A DNA stretch of 64,000 bases. Source: G963422445 sp963422445. Lineage in GTDB: Bacteria > Pseudomonadota > Alphaproteobacteria > Thalassobaculales > Thalassobaculaceae. The DNA is taken from NCBI GenBank assembly GCA_963422445.2, contig OY729512.2, positions 806,001 through 870,000 of the forward strand, in the 5' to 3' direction. Below, piece after piece: positions 37,006 through 47,302 of this stretch (positions are counted from its first letter, which is position 1; the number at the start of each line of letters is the position of its first letter). A model generated the notes under the pieces. The model ran no database searches and was not told the DNA's origin. It saw nothing but the letters and a program-made list of their open reading frames with translations. Made by a program: the position numbers and the translations under genes.

Positions 37006-37326
37006 ATGGTGCTCCGTGCGCTATGTGAAACGCGAGATGAAACACGGTCCCGTCCAACGACTCGTCGGACAGCCGGGCGAAAACAGGATGGACCGGGCCT
37101 TCCGGTTATCGGCTCCGTTCCATGGCAAAGCCCGAAACCAGACGAAACTGCGGGGTCAGAGGATGGGCCGGAAGCTGGATAGTATTGATGACATGGCTGT
37201 TGAAATACCAGCCATAGCGTTCCCGTTCAGGCATCTGACGAACGGAGGCGTAAGGGATATCACTCGACAGCGTAGGGTCAGATTTGCATAATTCATGCTC
37301 AACTGCGCCCCGACCCGAGCGGCTCC

Positions 37327-39714
37327 ATGAAAAGTGATCCGAATAGCGCCAGACACGTAACCGATCTTGAAATGATGCGGACGCTGGAGCGCAAGGTTCT
37401 ATGGCTTGCGATGTGGACGATCCACAACGCGAACCATATCCGCGAAAGTCGTGACGGACTCAAGGTGGGAGGACACCAGTCGTCCTGTGCATCGGTCACG
37501 ACCCTACTGACAGCGCTTTACTTCGATATCCTGCGTCCGGAAGACCGGCTCGCCGTCAAACCGCATGCGAGTCCGGTGTTTCATGCGATTCAATACATGA
37601 TGGGACGGCAATCGGTCGATGCGCTTGAGCGTTTCCGAGCCCTTGGCGGTGCCCAGTCCTATCCTTCGCGGGTCAAGGACACCGATGAGGTGGACCTTTC
37701 TACCGGGTCGGTGGGGCTTGGCGTCGCCATGACGCTTTTTGCTTCAATGGTCCAAGATTACACCCGTCTGCACAATCTGGTGCAGGATTCGGAAACTGCC
37801 AGCCAGGCACCCGGGCGACTGATCGCGGTCATGGGCGATGCCGAACTCGATGAGGGCAATGTCTATGAAGCCATGTTGGAAGGCTGGAAATACGATGTCA
37901 GAAATCTCTGGTGGGTGATCGATTACAACCGGCAGAGCCTTGACGGTGTTGTGTCGGATGGATTGTTTCAGAAGATCCGGGAGTTTTTCGGCACGGTGGG
38001 CTGGAATGTCGTTCTGCTCAAATACGGCAAGAAACAGGAGCGGGTGTTTCAGCAGGCTGGCGGCGATGTCTTGCGGCAATGGATCGATGACTGCCCGAAC
38101 GATCTATACAGCGCTCTGACATTCAAGGGGCAATCCGGCGAACCCGGTGTCTGGCGTGAACCGCTCAAGACCGATTTGCGCGGTGTACGCGGCATCAGGG
38201 CGATTCTCGATGAGCATGACGATGCGGCGCTGCATGCGCTGATGACCAATCTTGCTGGCCAGGACATGGAATCTGTCCTGGAGGCGTTCCAGGCGGTCGA
38301 GGGTGACACGCCGCAATGTTTCATCGCTTACACGATCAAGGGACATGGAACGCCGCTCGCCGGGCACAAGGACAATCACGCGGGTCTGATGACCCCGGAT
38401 CAGATGGAGCATTTCCGAGTTGCAATGCAGGTTCCCGAAGGCGACGAGTGGGCCCCTTACGGAAATCTCGAAATCACTGAAGATAAAGTGCGCCAATACT
38501 GCATGGCGGCGCCTTTCAATCAGGGCGGGTCACGGACATTCGACGCGCCGAAGATAGAGGTGCCGGCCAGTCTGGCGCCGGCCTATCGAGAGAAAAGCGC
38601 CACGCAGACGGCGTTCGGCGCAATCTTGCATGAGTTGAGCCGGGGCAATTCCGCGCTTGCAAACCGGATTGTGACGACGTCGCCGGACGTTACGGTTTCG
38701 ACAAACCTTGGCCCGTGGGTGAATCAGCGCGGTGTGTTCAGTCTTGATGTGCGCAATGACGTCTTCCGCGAAGAAAACGTGGCGTCGGCACAGAAATGGC
38801 TGCGCCATGGCGGCGGCCAGCACATGGAACTCGGGATTGCAGAGAACAATCTCTTCATCCTGCTCGCTGCTCTCGGATTGTCCGGCCCTTTATTTGGGAC
38901 ACGGTTGCTGCCGGTCGGAACGCTATACGATCCGTTCATAGCCCGCGGGCTCGACGCACTGAACTATGCCTGCTATCAGGATTCCAGGTTCATGCTGGTG
39001 GCGACCCCGGCCGGTGTGACGCTGGCGCCGGAAGGCGGCGCTCACCAATCCGTCTCAACGCCCCTGATCGGTATGGGGCAACCCGGCTTGACGTCATATG
39101 AACCCGCCTTTGTCGATGAACTCGCGACGATCATGCGTTGGGGGTTTGAGCACATGCAGGCTGACGACGGCGGTTCGGTATATCTCAGGCTTTCAACCCG
39201 CGTGATCGATCAGCCGAAACGGGAGATGACGCCGGAGCTGGAAGCAGGGATCCTGCGTGGTGCCTACTGGTACATCCCACCAGCGGCCGGCGAGAAACTG
39301 ACTCTCGTCTACAGCGGACCGGTCGCGCCCGAAGTCATGGACGTTCACGCGGCACTGGAGGAAGAGGTTCCGGGTATCGGCGTACTTGCAGTGACGTCAT
39401 ATGACCGGCTGTATACTGACTGGCGAAACTCCCTGGCCCGACCTGCCAATGGTGCAGGACATCGCGGAAGCCATATCGAGAGCTTGTTGTCGGCTCTGGG
39501 TCCGGGAGCCGGTCTGGTGACGGTTCTTGACGGCCATCCGGCGAGCCTCAGCTGGCTGGGATCGGTAGCCGGATCTCGGGTCTATCCGCTCGGGATTTCG
39601 GATTTCGGCCAGTCGGGTGATTTGCCGGATATCTATCGGACCTATCGGGTCGACGCGGACGCAATTCTCGATATGGCGGCACGGGCCTGTGTTGACGTGA
39701 TGCAGACCGGATAG
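37327..39714 (+). CDS. Homodimeric 2-oxoacid dehydrogenase E1-like / transketolase-like ThDP enzyme
   Basis: 795 residues of the AceE/transketolase superfamily. The thiamine-diphosphate motif is VMGDAELDEGNVYEAMLEGW, ending in DYNRQ. GGHQSSCASVTTLLTALYFD near residue 50 and GGGQHMELGIAENNLF in the pyrimidine domain are typical. It is shorter than AceE (about 890), and no E2 or E3 gene is adjacent. Such stand-alone members are usually annotated transketolase. The substrate is therefore open: pyruvate or a ketose are the obvious candidates. It is followed by mobA-fdhD on the opposite strand. Confidence 0.8.
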   Translation: MKSDPNSARHVTDLEMMRTLERKVLWLAMWTIHNANHIRESRDGLKVGGHQSSCASVTTLLTALYFDILRPEDRLAVKPHASPVFHAIQYMMGRQSVDALERFRALGGAQSYPSRVKDTDEVDLSTGSVGLGVAMTLFASMVQDYTRLHNLVQDSETASQAPGRLIAVMGDAELDEGNVYEAMLEGWKYDVRNLWWVIDYNRQSLDGVVSDGLFQKIREFFGTVGWNVVLLKYGKKQERVFQQAGGDVLRQWIDDCPNDLYSALTFKGQSGEPGVWREPLKTDLRGVRGIRAILDEHDDAALHALMTNLAGQDMESVLEAFQAVEGDTPQCFIAYTIKGHGTPLAGHKDNHAGLMTPDQMEHFRVAMQVPEGDEWAPYGNLEITEDKVRQYCMAAPFNQGGSRTFDAPKIEVPASLAPAYREKSATQTAFGAILHELSRGNSALANRIVTTSPDVTVSTNLGPWVNQRGVFSLDVRNDVFREENVASAQKWLRHGGGQHMELGIAENNLFILLAALGLSGPLFGTRLLPVGTLYDPFIARGLDALNYACYQDSRFMLVATPAGVTLAPEGGAHQSVSTPLIGMGQPGLTSYEPAFVDELATIMRWGFEHMQADDGGSVYLRLSTRVIDQPKREMTPELEAGILRGAYWYIPPAAGEKLTLVYSGPVAPEVMDVHAALEEEVPGIGVLAVTSYDRLYTDWRNSLARPANGAGHRGSHIESLLSALGPGAGLVTVLDGHPASLSWLGSVAGSRVYPLGISDFGQSGDLPDIYRTYRVDADAILDMAARACVDVMQTG

Positions 39715-39731
39715 CGGCGGTCCGGAAGATG

Positions 39732-40349
39732 TCAGGATCGGTAGAGCAGGTCTTCGGCCCGTTGCAGGTCTTCGGGCCTGTTGGCATTGAAAAACGGATC
39801 CGGCCCCTTGGCATCGAATTCCGCCACAGCCAGCCTATACCGGCCGGTCCAAGCGTCGACCTTGCGAATTCCTTCGACGGCTATCGCATGCCGGAGGGCA
39901 TCGCGCAATTGCAATGACCAGAGGCCGAAGACTGGATGATGGCGGCCGTTCGATGCGGCGCATGCCATGTCGGCATCGTTCCGGGTAACTTCCGCAAGCA
40001 GTCGTTCGACCAGGTCGTGCGGGAAAAACGGCGCGTCGGTCGCGAAACTCGCGACCCATTCATTTGCGGGCGTGTGCAAGGCCGCCCAGTCGAGACCGGC
40101 GAGGACGCCGGCGAGAGGGCCAGCAAAATCCGGCACGTCGTCAGCTGTCATTGGAAGACCGAAGGTGGAGAAACGTCCATGGTCTCCATTTGCGTTCAGC
40201 ACGAGATCCGAGACCTGCGGCGCAGCGCGATCGATAACGTGGTGGAGTATGGTTTTCCGACCAAGCTGTCGCAGGCATTTGTCGCCGCCGCCCATGCGTC
40301 GGGACTGCCCGCCTGCGAGCAACACGCCGGTCATTCGGGGAACGGACAT
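39732..40349 (-). CDS. mobA: Molybdenum cofactor guanylyltransferase MobA
   Basis: 205 residues that attach GMP to molybdopterin to form the bis-MGD cofactor. The nucleotide-binding loop LLAGGQSRRMGGGDKCL (about residues 10-26), NANGD, and the metal motif TDAPFFP are present. I chose the start at 40349 (MSVPRMTGVLLAGG), two bases after the fdhD stop. The order fdhD-mobA, with the MobA start coupled to fdhD, fits a formate-dehydrogenase maturation operon. An IS now sits inside the upstream gene. Confidence 0.88.
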   Translation of the reverse strand: MSVPRMTGVLLAGGQSRRMGGGDKCLRQLGRKTILHHVIDRAAPQVSDLVLNANGDHGRFSTFGLPMTADDVPDFAGPLAGVLAGLDWAALHTPANEWVASFATDAPFFPHDLVERLLAEVTRNDADMACAASNGRHHPVFGLWSLQLRDALRHAIAVEGIRKVDAWTGRYRLAVAEFDAKGPDPFFNANRPEDLQRAEDLLYRS

Positions 40350-40350
40350 G

Positions 40351-40453
40351 TCAGGCAGTTTCCGTACCTTGGCTTGCCTTGCGCCGCAGATATGCCGATT
40401 CTTCGGCAATTGCGTCCAAATTGGCATCATAGACCAGACGTTCGGTGCCAGAC
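40351..40453 (-). pseudogene. fdhD: Detached C-terminal 33 codons of fdhD
   Basis: The frame GTERLVYDANLDAIAEESAY and then LRRKASQ is the normal FdhD C-terminus. It is separated from the rest of the gene (41919-42709) by the 1456-bp IS, and gtgccagac is duplicated at the joint. Confidence 0.8.
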
Positions 40454-41909
40454 CAGCAATTCTCCTTTTGGAGTTATCAGGGGTTTTCAAAGGCTTGGAG
40501 ATGTGATTCAAGCTGTTGTATGAAGCGTCTTGAACGATACATGGATGTGCTGGGGAAGCGGTGCGCGGCGTTGCCCGACAAGCGCTCGGGACGCAACACG
40601 CGCTATGCCATGAGAGACATCGGGCTTGCGGCGTTTTCGGTGTTTTTCATGCAGAGCCCGTCGTTTCTGGCGCATCAGCGCCTGCTGTCGGCGCAGCGCG
40701 GCGCTGATGCGCCGGGACGCTGTTCGGCATGGAGCGGGTTCCGTGCGACAGCCATATCCGGCGGATGCTGGATGGGGCGCCGACGGATCATTTCGACGCG
40801 GTGTTTTCGGCGCTTGTCGATGACCTGGATGGTGCCGGCGCCTTGTCGGGTCTGCGCTGCCTGGACGATCGGGTGTTGATCGCGCTGGACGGCTCGGAGC
40901 CTTTCCGTTCCGGCACGATCCACTGCGCGCACTGCTCGACGCGCCGGCGGGGCGAGGAGGTGGAGTATTTCCACAGCTTTGTCGGCGCCGCTCTGGTGGC
41001 GCCGGGGCAGCGCCGCGCCTTGCCTCTGGCGCCGGAGTTCGTGCGCCCGCAAGACGGCTCGGCGAAGCAGGACTGCGAGAGCCGCGCGGCGCAGCGCTGG
41101 CTGGCCCGCCTGGGGCCTTGTGTGGCCGGGCTGAGACCGGTCTATCTGGGCGACGATCTCTAGTCCCGCCAGCCGATCTGCGAGGCGGTGCGCGCTGCGG
41201 GCGGGAGCTTCATCTTCGTGTGCAAGCCGTCCAGCCACAAGACGTTGAGCGAATACACCCATGGCGTCGTGCTGGACAAGGTGTGCCAGACCGTGGGCAG
41301 GGGCGCGGCCAGGCGCCGCCATCGCTATCGCTGGATGAATGGCGTGCCGCTGCGCGACGGCGCCGACGCGCTCGTCGTCAACTGGCTGGAGGTCGAGATC
41401 GCCAAGCCCGACGGCAAGGTGACCTACCGCAACAGCTTCGTCACCGACCTTGCCGTCACGCGAGACACCGCCGCCGACATCGCCGCCTGCGGGCGTGCCC
41501 GCTGGAAGATCGAGAACGAGACCTTCAACGTCCTGAAGACCAACGGCTACAACCTCGAACACAATTTCGGGCATGGCAGCCAGACACTGGCCAGCATCCT
41601 GGTCGTGCTCAATCTGCTGGCCTTCGCCCTGCACACGGCCTGCGACCTGATCGAAGCGTCCTGGCGGCGGGCGCGGCACGCACTCGGAGCCCGAAGGCGC
41701 CTGTTCGAGCACATCCGCGCGATCACCGCCTACCATGTCTTCGCGTCATGGGCGGTCCTCATGAGAACCGTCATCACGGGCATCCCGCCTCCCGCAAACG
41801 CTTGATCCCCGGCCCCCGCGCCAAGCCCATCCCTCCAACCGCAAAACCGCCAAAAAAACCAACACGAAAGGCCGCAATGCAACGAAAAACGCCATAAGGA
41901 GAATTGCTG
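40454..41909. mobile_element. DDE insertion sequence, copy 2 of 3, inside fdhD
   Basis: The ends match copies 1 and 3. The 9-bp duplication is gtgccagac (40445-40453 and 41910-41918). It is one base shorter than the others because of a deletion in the transposase gene. Confidence 0.88.
40520..41805 (+). pseudogene. DDE transposase of the 1457-bp element, copy 2, broken
   Basis: It is identical in layout to the copies at 34059 and 59982 but has two lesions. Near 40703 a substitution and one-base loss (gcgctgatgcgccggg against gcgcttcgaacgccggg) shift the frame. At 41161 a TAT codon (Tyr of DDLYSRQ) became TAG. It is inactive, although the ends could still be mobilised by the intact copies. 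Confidence 0.88.
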
Positions 41910-41918
41910 GTGCCAGAC

Positions 41919-42709
41919 AGCGAAACGAAGCGCCGACCACGGGCACGGCCGATAAGTGTCAGGCCCGCGTCCCGGGCCAGAGCGACGCCGGATGCGGTAA
42001 AGCCTGACCGGGAGATCAGGATTGGCACGCCCATTTGCACGGTCTTGATGACCATCTCGCTAGTGAGCCGGCCAGTAGTATACAACATCTTGTCGGTGGC
42101 CGGAATCCTGTTCAAGAACATGTAGCCGGCGATTTTGTCGACGGCGTTGTGGCGTCCGACATCTTCCATGTAGATCAACGGCACATCCTGTTTGCACAGC
42201 ACACAGCCATGGATTGCCCCGGCTTCGAGATACAGGCTGGGAGTCCGGTTGATCTTGGCGGACAGCGCATAGATCCATGACGTTCGAAGCGGCGCGTCGG
42301 CGGGAAGCGCGGCGGCTTCGAATGTATCCATGAGATCGCCAAATACTGTTCCCTGGGCGCAGCCGGAGGTGCGAACCCGTTTCTGGAGTTTGTCTTCGTA
42401 ATCGGTCTGCCGTTCGGTCCGGACGACGACCACATCGAGGTCATCGTCGTGATCGACGCCAATGATCACATCGTCGTGATGCAGCATGTTCTGGTTCAAG
42501 AGAAACCCGATGGCAAGCATGTCCGGATGGTCGCCGATGGTCATGGCGGTCACGATTTCCTGGCGATTGAGGAAGATCGTCAGCGGTCGTTCGACAACGA
42601 CTGCGGTATTGACGGTCCGGCCGTCGTGATCGATGCCGTCGACATGTTCAACCAAGCGGGGATCGTCAGGACTGGGTCCGAGGATATAATCGGTGAATGA
42701 GTCGCGCAT
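41919..42709 (-). pseudogene. fdhD: Formate dehydrogenase accessory sulfurtransferase FdhD, split by an IS
   Basis: FdhD passes sulfur from a cysteine desulfurase to the molybdenum cofactor of formate dehydrogenase. The ORF keeps the catalytic CxxC-type motif (HGCVLCKQD), GRHNAVDKI, TTGRLTSEMVIKT and the late GRARGRRF. The native frame ends in LSGT at the IS junction. The ribosome would run on into the IS and add an unrelated tail (SNSPYGVFRC and more). The last about 33 residues are missing, so activity is uncertain. Confidence 0.85.
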
Positions 42710-42853
42710 CCTGTCAATGTGGGCGACAGTATCAAGAATTTCAATCAGTCAGGCGGTCGCACTGGCAGCTTCGATTCTGGAGCGACGGGGACACTCGCCT
42801 TTAAATCTGCCGCTGCAAGCTGGAACTCCATCCACGAAATTGGATTCGACAAA

Positions 42854-42960
42854 ACCGCTTATGCACTTGGCTCCGGCTTGATCAACATGTTGATCGAAAA
42901 CCGTCCAAATGGACCGGTAGGAGTCAACTTCTCGCAACCGGAGCTACGTGCATAAGCGGT
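42854..42960. mobile_element. Miniature inverted-repeat element (107 bp), IS1595-derived
   Basis: The ends are accgcttatgca and its inverse, with an 8-bp duplication tcgacaaa (42846-42853 and 42961-42968). Its subterminal parts (ccggcttgatcaacatg on the left, caacttctcgcaaccgg on the right) match the two inner ends of the full element at 58712-59762, so it is an internal-deletion derivative of that element type. Confidence 0.85.
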
Positions 42961-43078
42961 TCGACAAATTCGTTGACAACCATTTTGCTGAACTGCCAAT
43001 TCGTTTGATGTCCCGGTTCGGATGCCGAAATGCAACAGGGGGCCGGGCAGGGTACAGACCGGATAGATGGGCGAGAGA

Positions 43079-44190
43079 TTATGGATCGGCCGGGAGGTGG
43101 CCGATGCCGTGGAGGAGACCAGTTGCATGGACGAGAAGCTGGGTTTCGTCGTGGACTGCCTGCGTGGTGAGTTGCCGATGACAGCGCTTTGCGAAGACTA
43201 CGGCCTCAGCCGCAAGACCGGCTACAAGTGGCTCGGTCGCTATCGCGAGCAAGGCCCGGAGGGCCTGGTCGAGCGCTCCCGTGCGCCGCATCGTCACGGC
43301 CGATCCATGGCGCCGGAGACCGCCGGGGCAATTGTCGCCCTGCGCTGTGAGCGTCCCCACTGGGGGCCGCGCAAGCTGCGCGCGGTTCTGATGCGCTCGC
43401 ATCCCGACATGGTATAGCCGGCGGCCAGCACGATGGGCGATCTGTTGCGTGCGGAAGGGCTGGTTCCGCACCCGCGACGGCGAACGCTGCGCCCCGCTGA
43501 CCGTGAGCGACGCCTGCAGCCGTTACCTTCTGGCCTGCGTCATCGCCCCGCCCCGGACCGAGGAGGTCCGCCCGATCCGCGAACAGCTCTTCACGCGCCA
43601 CGGCCTGCCGCTGGCGATGCGCTCGGACAACGGGACACCGTTCGCCGGAACCGGCGCGGGCGGGCTGTCCCGGCTCTCTGTCGGCTGGGTCAAGGCCGGC
43701 ATCGCGCTGGAACGGATCGAGCCGGGCCAACCCCGGCAGAACGGGCGGCACGAGCGCATGCATCGGACCTTGAAGGCCGAGACCGCCAGGCCGCCGGCCG
43801 CAAGCGCAAGCCGGCAACAAGCCCGCTTCGACCGCTTCCGCCAGGACTACAACCACAACTGCCCCCATGAGGCGCTTGGCCAACGACCGCCCGCGGCGCT
43901 CTGGCGCCCCTCGCCGAGGACCTGCCCCGAACCCCTGGCCGAGACCTGTACGACGCCTGGCACGCGGTGCGCCGGGTGCGCACCGACGGCTCCATCAAGT
44001 GGCGCGCGAGCGCGTCTTCATCAGCGAAACGCTTACCGGCGAAACCGTCGGCGTCGCCGAGACCAACAGCGGCGACTGGATCCTTCGCGTCGCCGACATC
44101 GATCTCGGCATCATCAACCGCCGGACTAGGAAACTCCGTGGCTTCCGCGCAGCCCGGTCGGGCCGCGCGGAAGCAAAACAAACGATGAAC
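43079..44190 (+). pseudogene. IS481-family transposase, multiply broken
   Basis: The N-terminal helix-turn-helix part (VVDCLRGELPMTALCEDYGL, YKWLGRYREQGPEGLVERSR) ends at a TAG at 43415 where Trp is expected. The segment with the first catalytic Asp is deleted between GDLLRAEGL and GWFRTRDGERC. The core continues (RSDNGTPFAGTGAGGLSRLS, ERIEPGQPRQNGRHERMHRT). Two more frame changes lead to the tail ERVFISETLTGETVGVAETN and RRTRKLRGF. It cannot be active. Confidence 0.75.
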
Positions 44191-44200
44191 ACTGTTACCC

Positions 44201-44551
44201 ATGGAACCGCTCCATAGTGTTACCTATGCTTCCGGTTGCTCAGAACTCGCCGCGCTCGCCGAGCGCTGGGTCCTCGACATTATCTGCATGATTGCCTACC
44301 GCGCCGAAACCCGGATAATGCCACCCGTGATTGAAGCGCAGGGCAAGGTACTCGACAGCCGGAAGCTGTTCCAGGCCCTGCCGACATCTGACGTCAACAT
44401 CCGGCCCGAACCCTAAAACAGCATTCTCAGGGTCCGGATGCTGGAGCCGCTCCTCACGGACCTCACTGAAACCCAGACCATCTACCCCGGAACCGACCTC
44501 GAACCCGTCTACGAAATCGCAGCCGAATCACAAAAAACAGAGATCATCTGA
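44201..44551 (+). pseudogene. Transposase-like C-terminal remnant, family not recognised
   Basis: A short frame (MIAYRAETRIMPPVIEAQGK, then LFQALPTSDVNI) stops at 44415. After a frame change it continues as LLTDLTETQTIYPGTDLEPV to a tga at 44549. This pair of motifs occurs at the C-terminus of long transposase-associated ORFs in alphaproteobacteria, but I cannot name the family. Confidence 0.4.
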
Positions 44552-44579
44552 TTTTAACTGTGATCAGGAAGTCTGAAGT

Positions 44580-45049
44580 TTAGTGCCGTTCGCGTATATC
44601 AGGGCAGTCATCTAATGACGGATACACTCGAGATGTAGCCAGGTCACGCTCTATATCAGCATGCCGGGATTGCGCCGGCTTCAGAAAATAGTTGATCGAT
44701 TCAATGATCCACCCAACCCCTGCCAGGGCTTCAACCGGGATCTTGTGGTGTGTCTCGAACCAGCCTCTGTCCGCGGCTGACCCGATACCGTCTTGAGATG
44801 CAGGCGGGCATACGAGAAATTGACCGCCTGCCAGCCCGGCAGGAGTGTGTCGTAAAAGGTCCAGTTGTCCCGCGCGCTGTCGGCGCTTTGAACCGGACGA
44901 GAAAGAGAACAGTGTTATGTGCGGGTCGATGGCTTCGGGTAGATGGGGTGATACTTCAAGTGTCCTTTGGCCGTGGTGTGAACAATGATCGGGGTTGTTG
45001 GACAAGTTGTCGCTCTTTCGGGCCTCGGTGAGGGTATGGAGGCCAGCCG
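44580..45049. other. No supported gene
   Basis: About 470 bases lie between the transposase remnant and the recombinase. A minus-strand open frame of 141 codons exists, but it has no family features or ribosome site. It is probably the upstream flank of the recombinase element. Confidence 0.4.
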
Positions 45050-46486
45050 ATGATCAGGCAAACCGAAAACGAGGCCATGCGCCACCTTCGCTGTGCTGTT
45101 TACACTCGCAAGTCGAGCGAGGAGGGGCTCGACATGGAATTCAACAGTCTTGATGCGCAACGGGAAGCCTGTGAAGCCTATATTGCCAGCCAGTATGCCG
45201 AGGGATGGGCCTGTCTGCGCGACCTCTACAATGATGGAGGCTTCTCGGGCGGCACGTTGGGCCGCCCGGCGCTCAACAAGTTGATCGCCGATATCGAGGC
45301 AGGGTGTATCGACGTGGTCGTGGTGTACAAGATCGACCGCCTCAGCCGTGCGTTGGTGGATTTTTTGAAGCTAGTCGAGATTTTCGACCGCAACGGCGTC
45401 ACCTTTGTCTCGGTGACCCAATCCTTCAACACCACGACATCGATGGGGCGGTTGACACTCAACATCCTGCTCAGCTTCGCACAGTTCGAGCACGAGGTGA
45501 TCGGCGAGCGCATCCGGGACAAGGTCGCGGCCTCGAAGAAGAAGGGCTTGTGGACAGGCGGCCACGTGCCGCTCGGCTACGAGGTGGTCGACCGCAAGCT
45601 GATCGTGAAAAAAACCGAAGCGATGACCGTTCGGATCATTTTCGAACTTTTCGCGCGGTCTACATCGACTACCGCGGTGATGCGAGAATTGAACGCACGT
45701 GGCGTCCGCTCGAAACATGGCAGGCCAATCGATCGCCGAGTACTTTACAAGCTACTGCAAAATCGAATTTACCGGGGCGAGATCGTGCACAAAGGAACGG
45801 TCTATCCGGGGGTGCATGAGGCCATTGTGGCCGATGAATTGTGGAACGCGGTCCATGCGACGTTAGTCAGGATCCAGCATCTGCGCACGAAACGAATGCG
45901 TAGCGTAGCCCCCGCACTGCTGCGCGGTCTGATTTTTAACGAAACCGGCGCCACCATGACACCGCATCACACGAAAAAGGGCAATTTGCGGTACTGCTAC
46001 TACGTCTCGATGGCCGTCGTTCAGAAACGTCCCGAGGCCGAACGGCTCGGTCTAAAGCGGCTACCTGCCAACATAGTCGAAGAGGCGATCATCGGCGAAA
46101 TTCGCCGTTTGCTGCGTTCTTCTGAGATCGTCGCGCGCACGGTAAGGGCGCTGTCCAAGGTAAATCCTGACCTCGACGAGGCTATCGTTACCACACCACC
46201 CGCCGGGTTCGATGATCTCTGGAAAGCACTAACCCCGGCCGAGAAGGTTCAGTTGGTTCAGTTGTTTGTGGCGCGTGTGACGGTTGGTGAAGACGGTCTT
46301 GCCCTCGACCTGCGCCACGACCGGCCTCAGTGTGTTGGCGGACATAGTGGCACAGGAGGCCGCAGCGTGATTTCTCATCGGCCTGAAAAGATCCGTGTCC
46401 ATGTTCCGCTGAGCATCCGGAAACGCGCCGGTCGACCTCGCATTCTGCCGTCAAAAGAGCAGGAAACAACGATTCCCTCCGGTTAG
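45050..46486 (+). CDS. Large serine recombinase, C-terminal tail apparently truncated
   Basis: 478 residues. The resolvase domain has the nucleophile in AVYTRKSSEEGLD (Ser22 or Ser23), the arginines and KIDRLSRALVDFLKL. The recombinase domain spans about 180-290 (LQNRIYRGEIVHKGTVYPGV). The zinc-ribbon region is degenerate (GLIFNETGATMTPHHTKKGN). The protein ends at KRAGRPRILPSKEQETT and then IPSG. Family members usually continue about 70-80 residues with a helix-turn-helix, so the DNA-binding tail seems lost, probably through the IS1595 derivative inserted about 70 bases downstream. It may keep strand-exchange activity but not site choice. Confidence 0.8.
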   Translation: MIRQTENEAMRHLRCAVYTRKSSEEGLDMEFNSLDAQREACEAYIASQYAEGWACLRDLYNDGGFSGGTLGRPALNKLIADIEAGCIDVVVVYKIDRLSRALVDFLKLVEIFDRNGVTFVSVTQSFNTTTSMGRLTLNILLSFAQFEHEVIGERIRDKVAASKKKGLWTGGHVPLGYEVVDRKLIVKKTEAMTVRIIFELFARSTSTTAVMRELNARGVRSKHGRPIDRRVLYKLLQNRIYRGEIVHKGTVYPGVHEAIVADELWNAVHATLVRIQHLRTKRMRSVAPALLRGLIFNETGATMTPHHTKKGNLRYCYYVSMAVVQKRPEAERLGLKRLPANIVEEAIIGEIRRLLRSSEIVARTVRALSKVNPDLDEAIVTTPPAGFDDLWKALTPAEKVQLVQLFVARVTVGEDGLALDLRHDRPQCVGGHSGTGGRSVISHRPEKIRVHVPLSIRKRAGRPRILPSKEQETTIPSG

Positions 46487-46558
46487 TTCCTGTGCCTTGT
46501 GCACCCAGGAAAGATCCATTTCCTGGCGGGCGCTAAATCCCTCTGAAATCTATCGTTT

Positions 46559-47114
46559 GGGGCTTATGATCCTTACTCATGTTCTTCCGCTTCCCGCCGA
46601 TGTAGGTCTCGTCCACCTCGACCGGGCCGTCGAAAGGCTCCTCGCCGTCATCGCCGCCTCGCGGATGCGGTAGAGCATGAACCACGCGGCGCGTTGCGAA
46701 ACGCCGATATCCCGATGCAGCTTCATGCTGGAAACCGACTTGAGGCTGGTCAGGCAGAGGTCGATCGCGATGGCCCACTTGCGGAGCGGGATATTGGACC
46801 GCGCCATGGGAGTGCCGGTCCGAACCGAGAAATAGGACCGGCAGCCCTTGCACCAATAGGGCATCGGCTTCGCATGCGGAACGTCCTTGGTCTCGGTTGA
46901 TCCGCACTTCGGGCAATGGCGACCATCTTCCCAGACGACCGACTCAAACCACTCGGTAGCCGCTTCCTCAGTCGGGAACATGTCCATCAACTCAACGACG
47001 GTAAGCCCTTCGCGGTGGCTCTTTCCGGGTGCTTTCTTCGCCATTTCCAGCCTCCCTCTGACACTCTGGATATAGGGATCGGATGGCATATGTCAAGTAA
47101 AGATCATAAATCCC
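46559..47114 (-). mobile_element. Internally deleted IS1595-family element (556 bp)
   Basis: The ends (ggggcttatgatcctta and the inverse of gggatttatgatcttta) are flanked by an 8-bp duplication tatcgttt (46551-46558 and 47115-47122). The minus-strand transposase starts at 47044 (MAKKAPGKSHREGLTVVELM). It keeps the zinc ribbon (CPKCGS, CKGC), changes frame near 46650 and stops after VEVDETYIGGKRKNMS. The C-terminal half is deleted. It is related in sequence to the passenger-bearing element at 31401. Confidence 0.75.
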
Positions 47115-47250
47115 TATCGTTTTCGATCGGTAGCAGCGGCGGGTCATTGAGATAGCGACACGGACTGAAGCTATTTCATGAAGGGCAGTCTTGGGCAGTT
47201 CAGCGATCATGCAGGCTGCAACGTGAATGAATGCCGGACGGGCCTCAAAA

Positions 47251-47284
<34 letters not shown>

Positions 47285-47302
47285 GTATGAGCGCTAACTT
47301 GT

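Noticed and set aside
37327..39714. Pyruvate dehydrogenase complex locus
   Set aside because: No E2 or E3 gene is nearby, and the protein is about 100 residues shorter than AceE, so I keep the call general.
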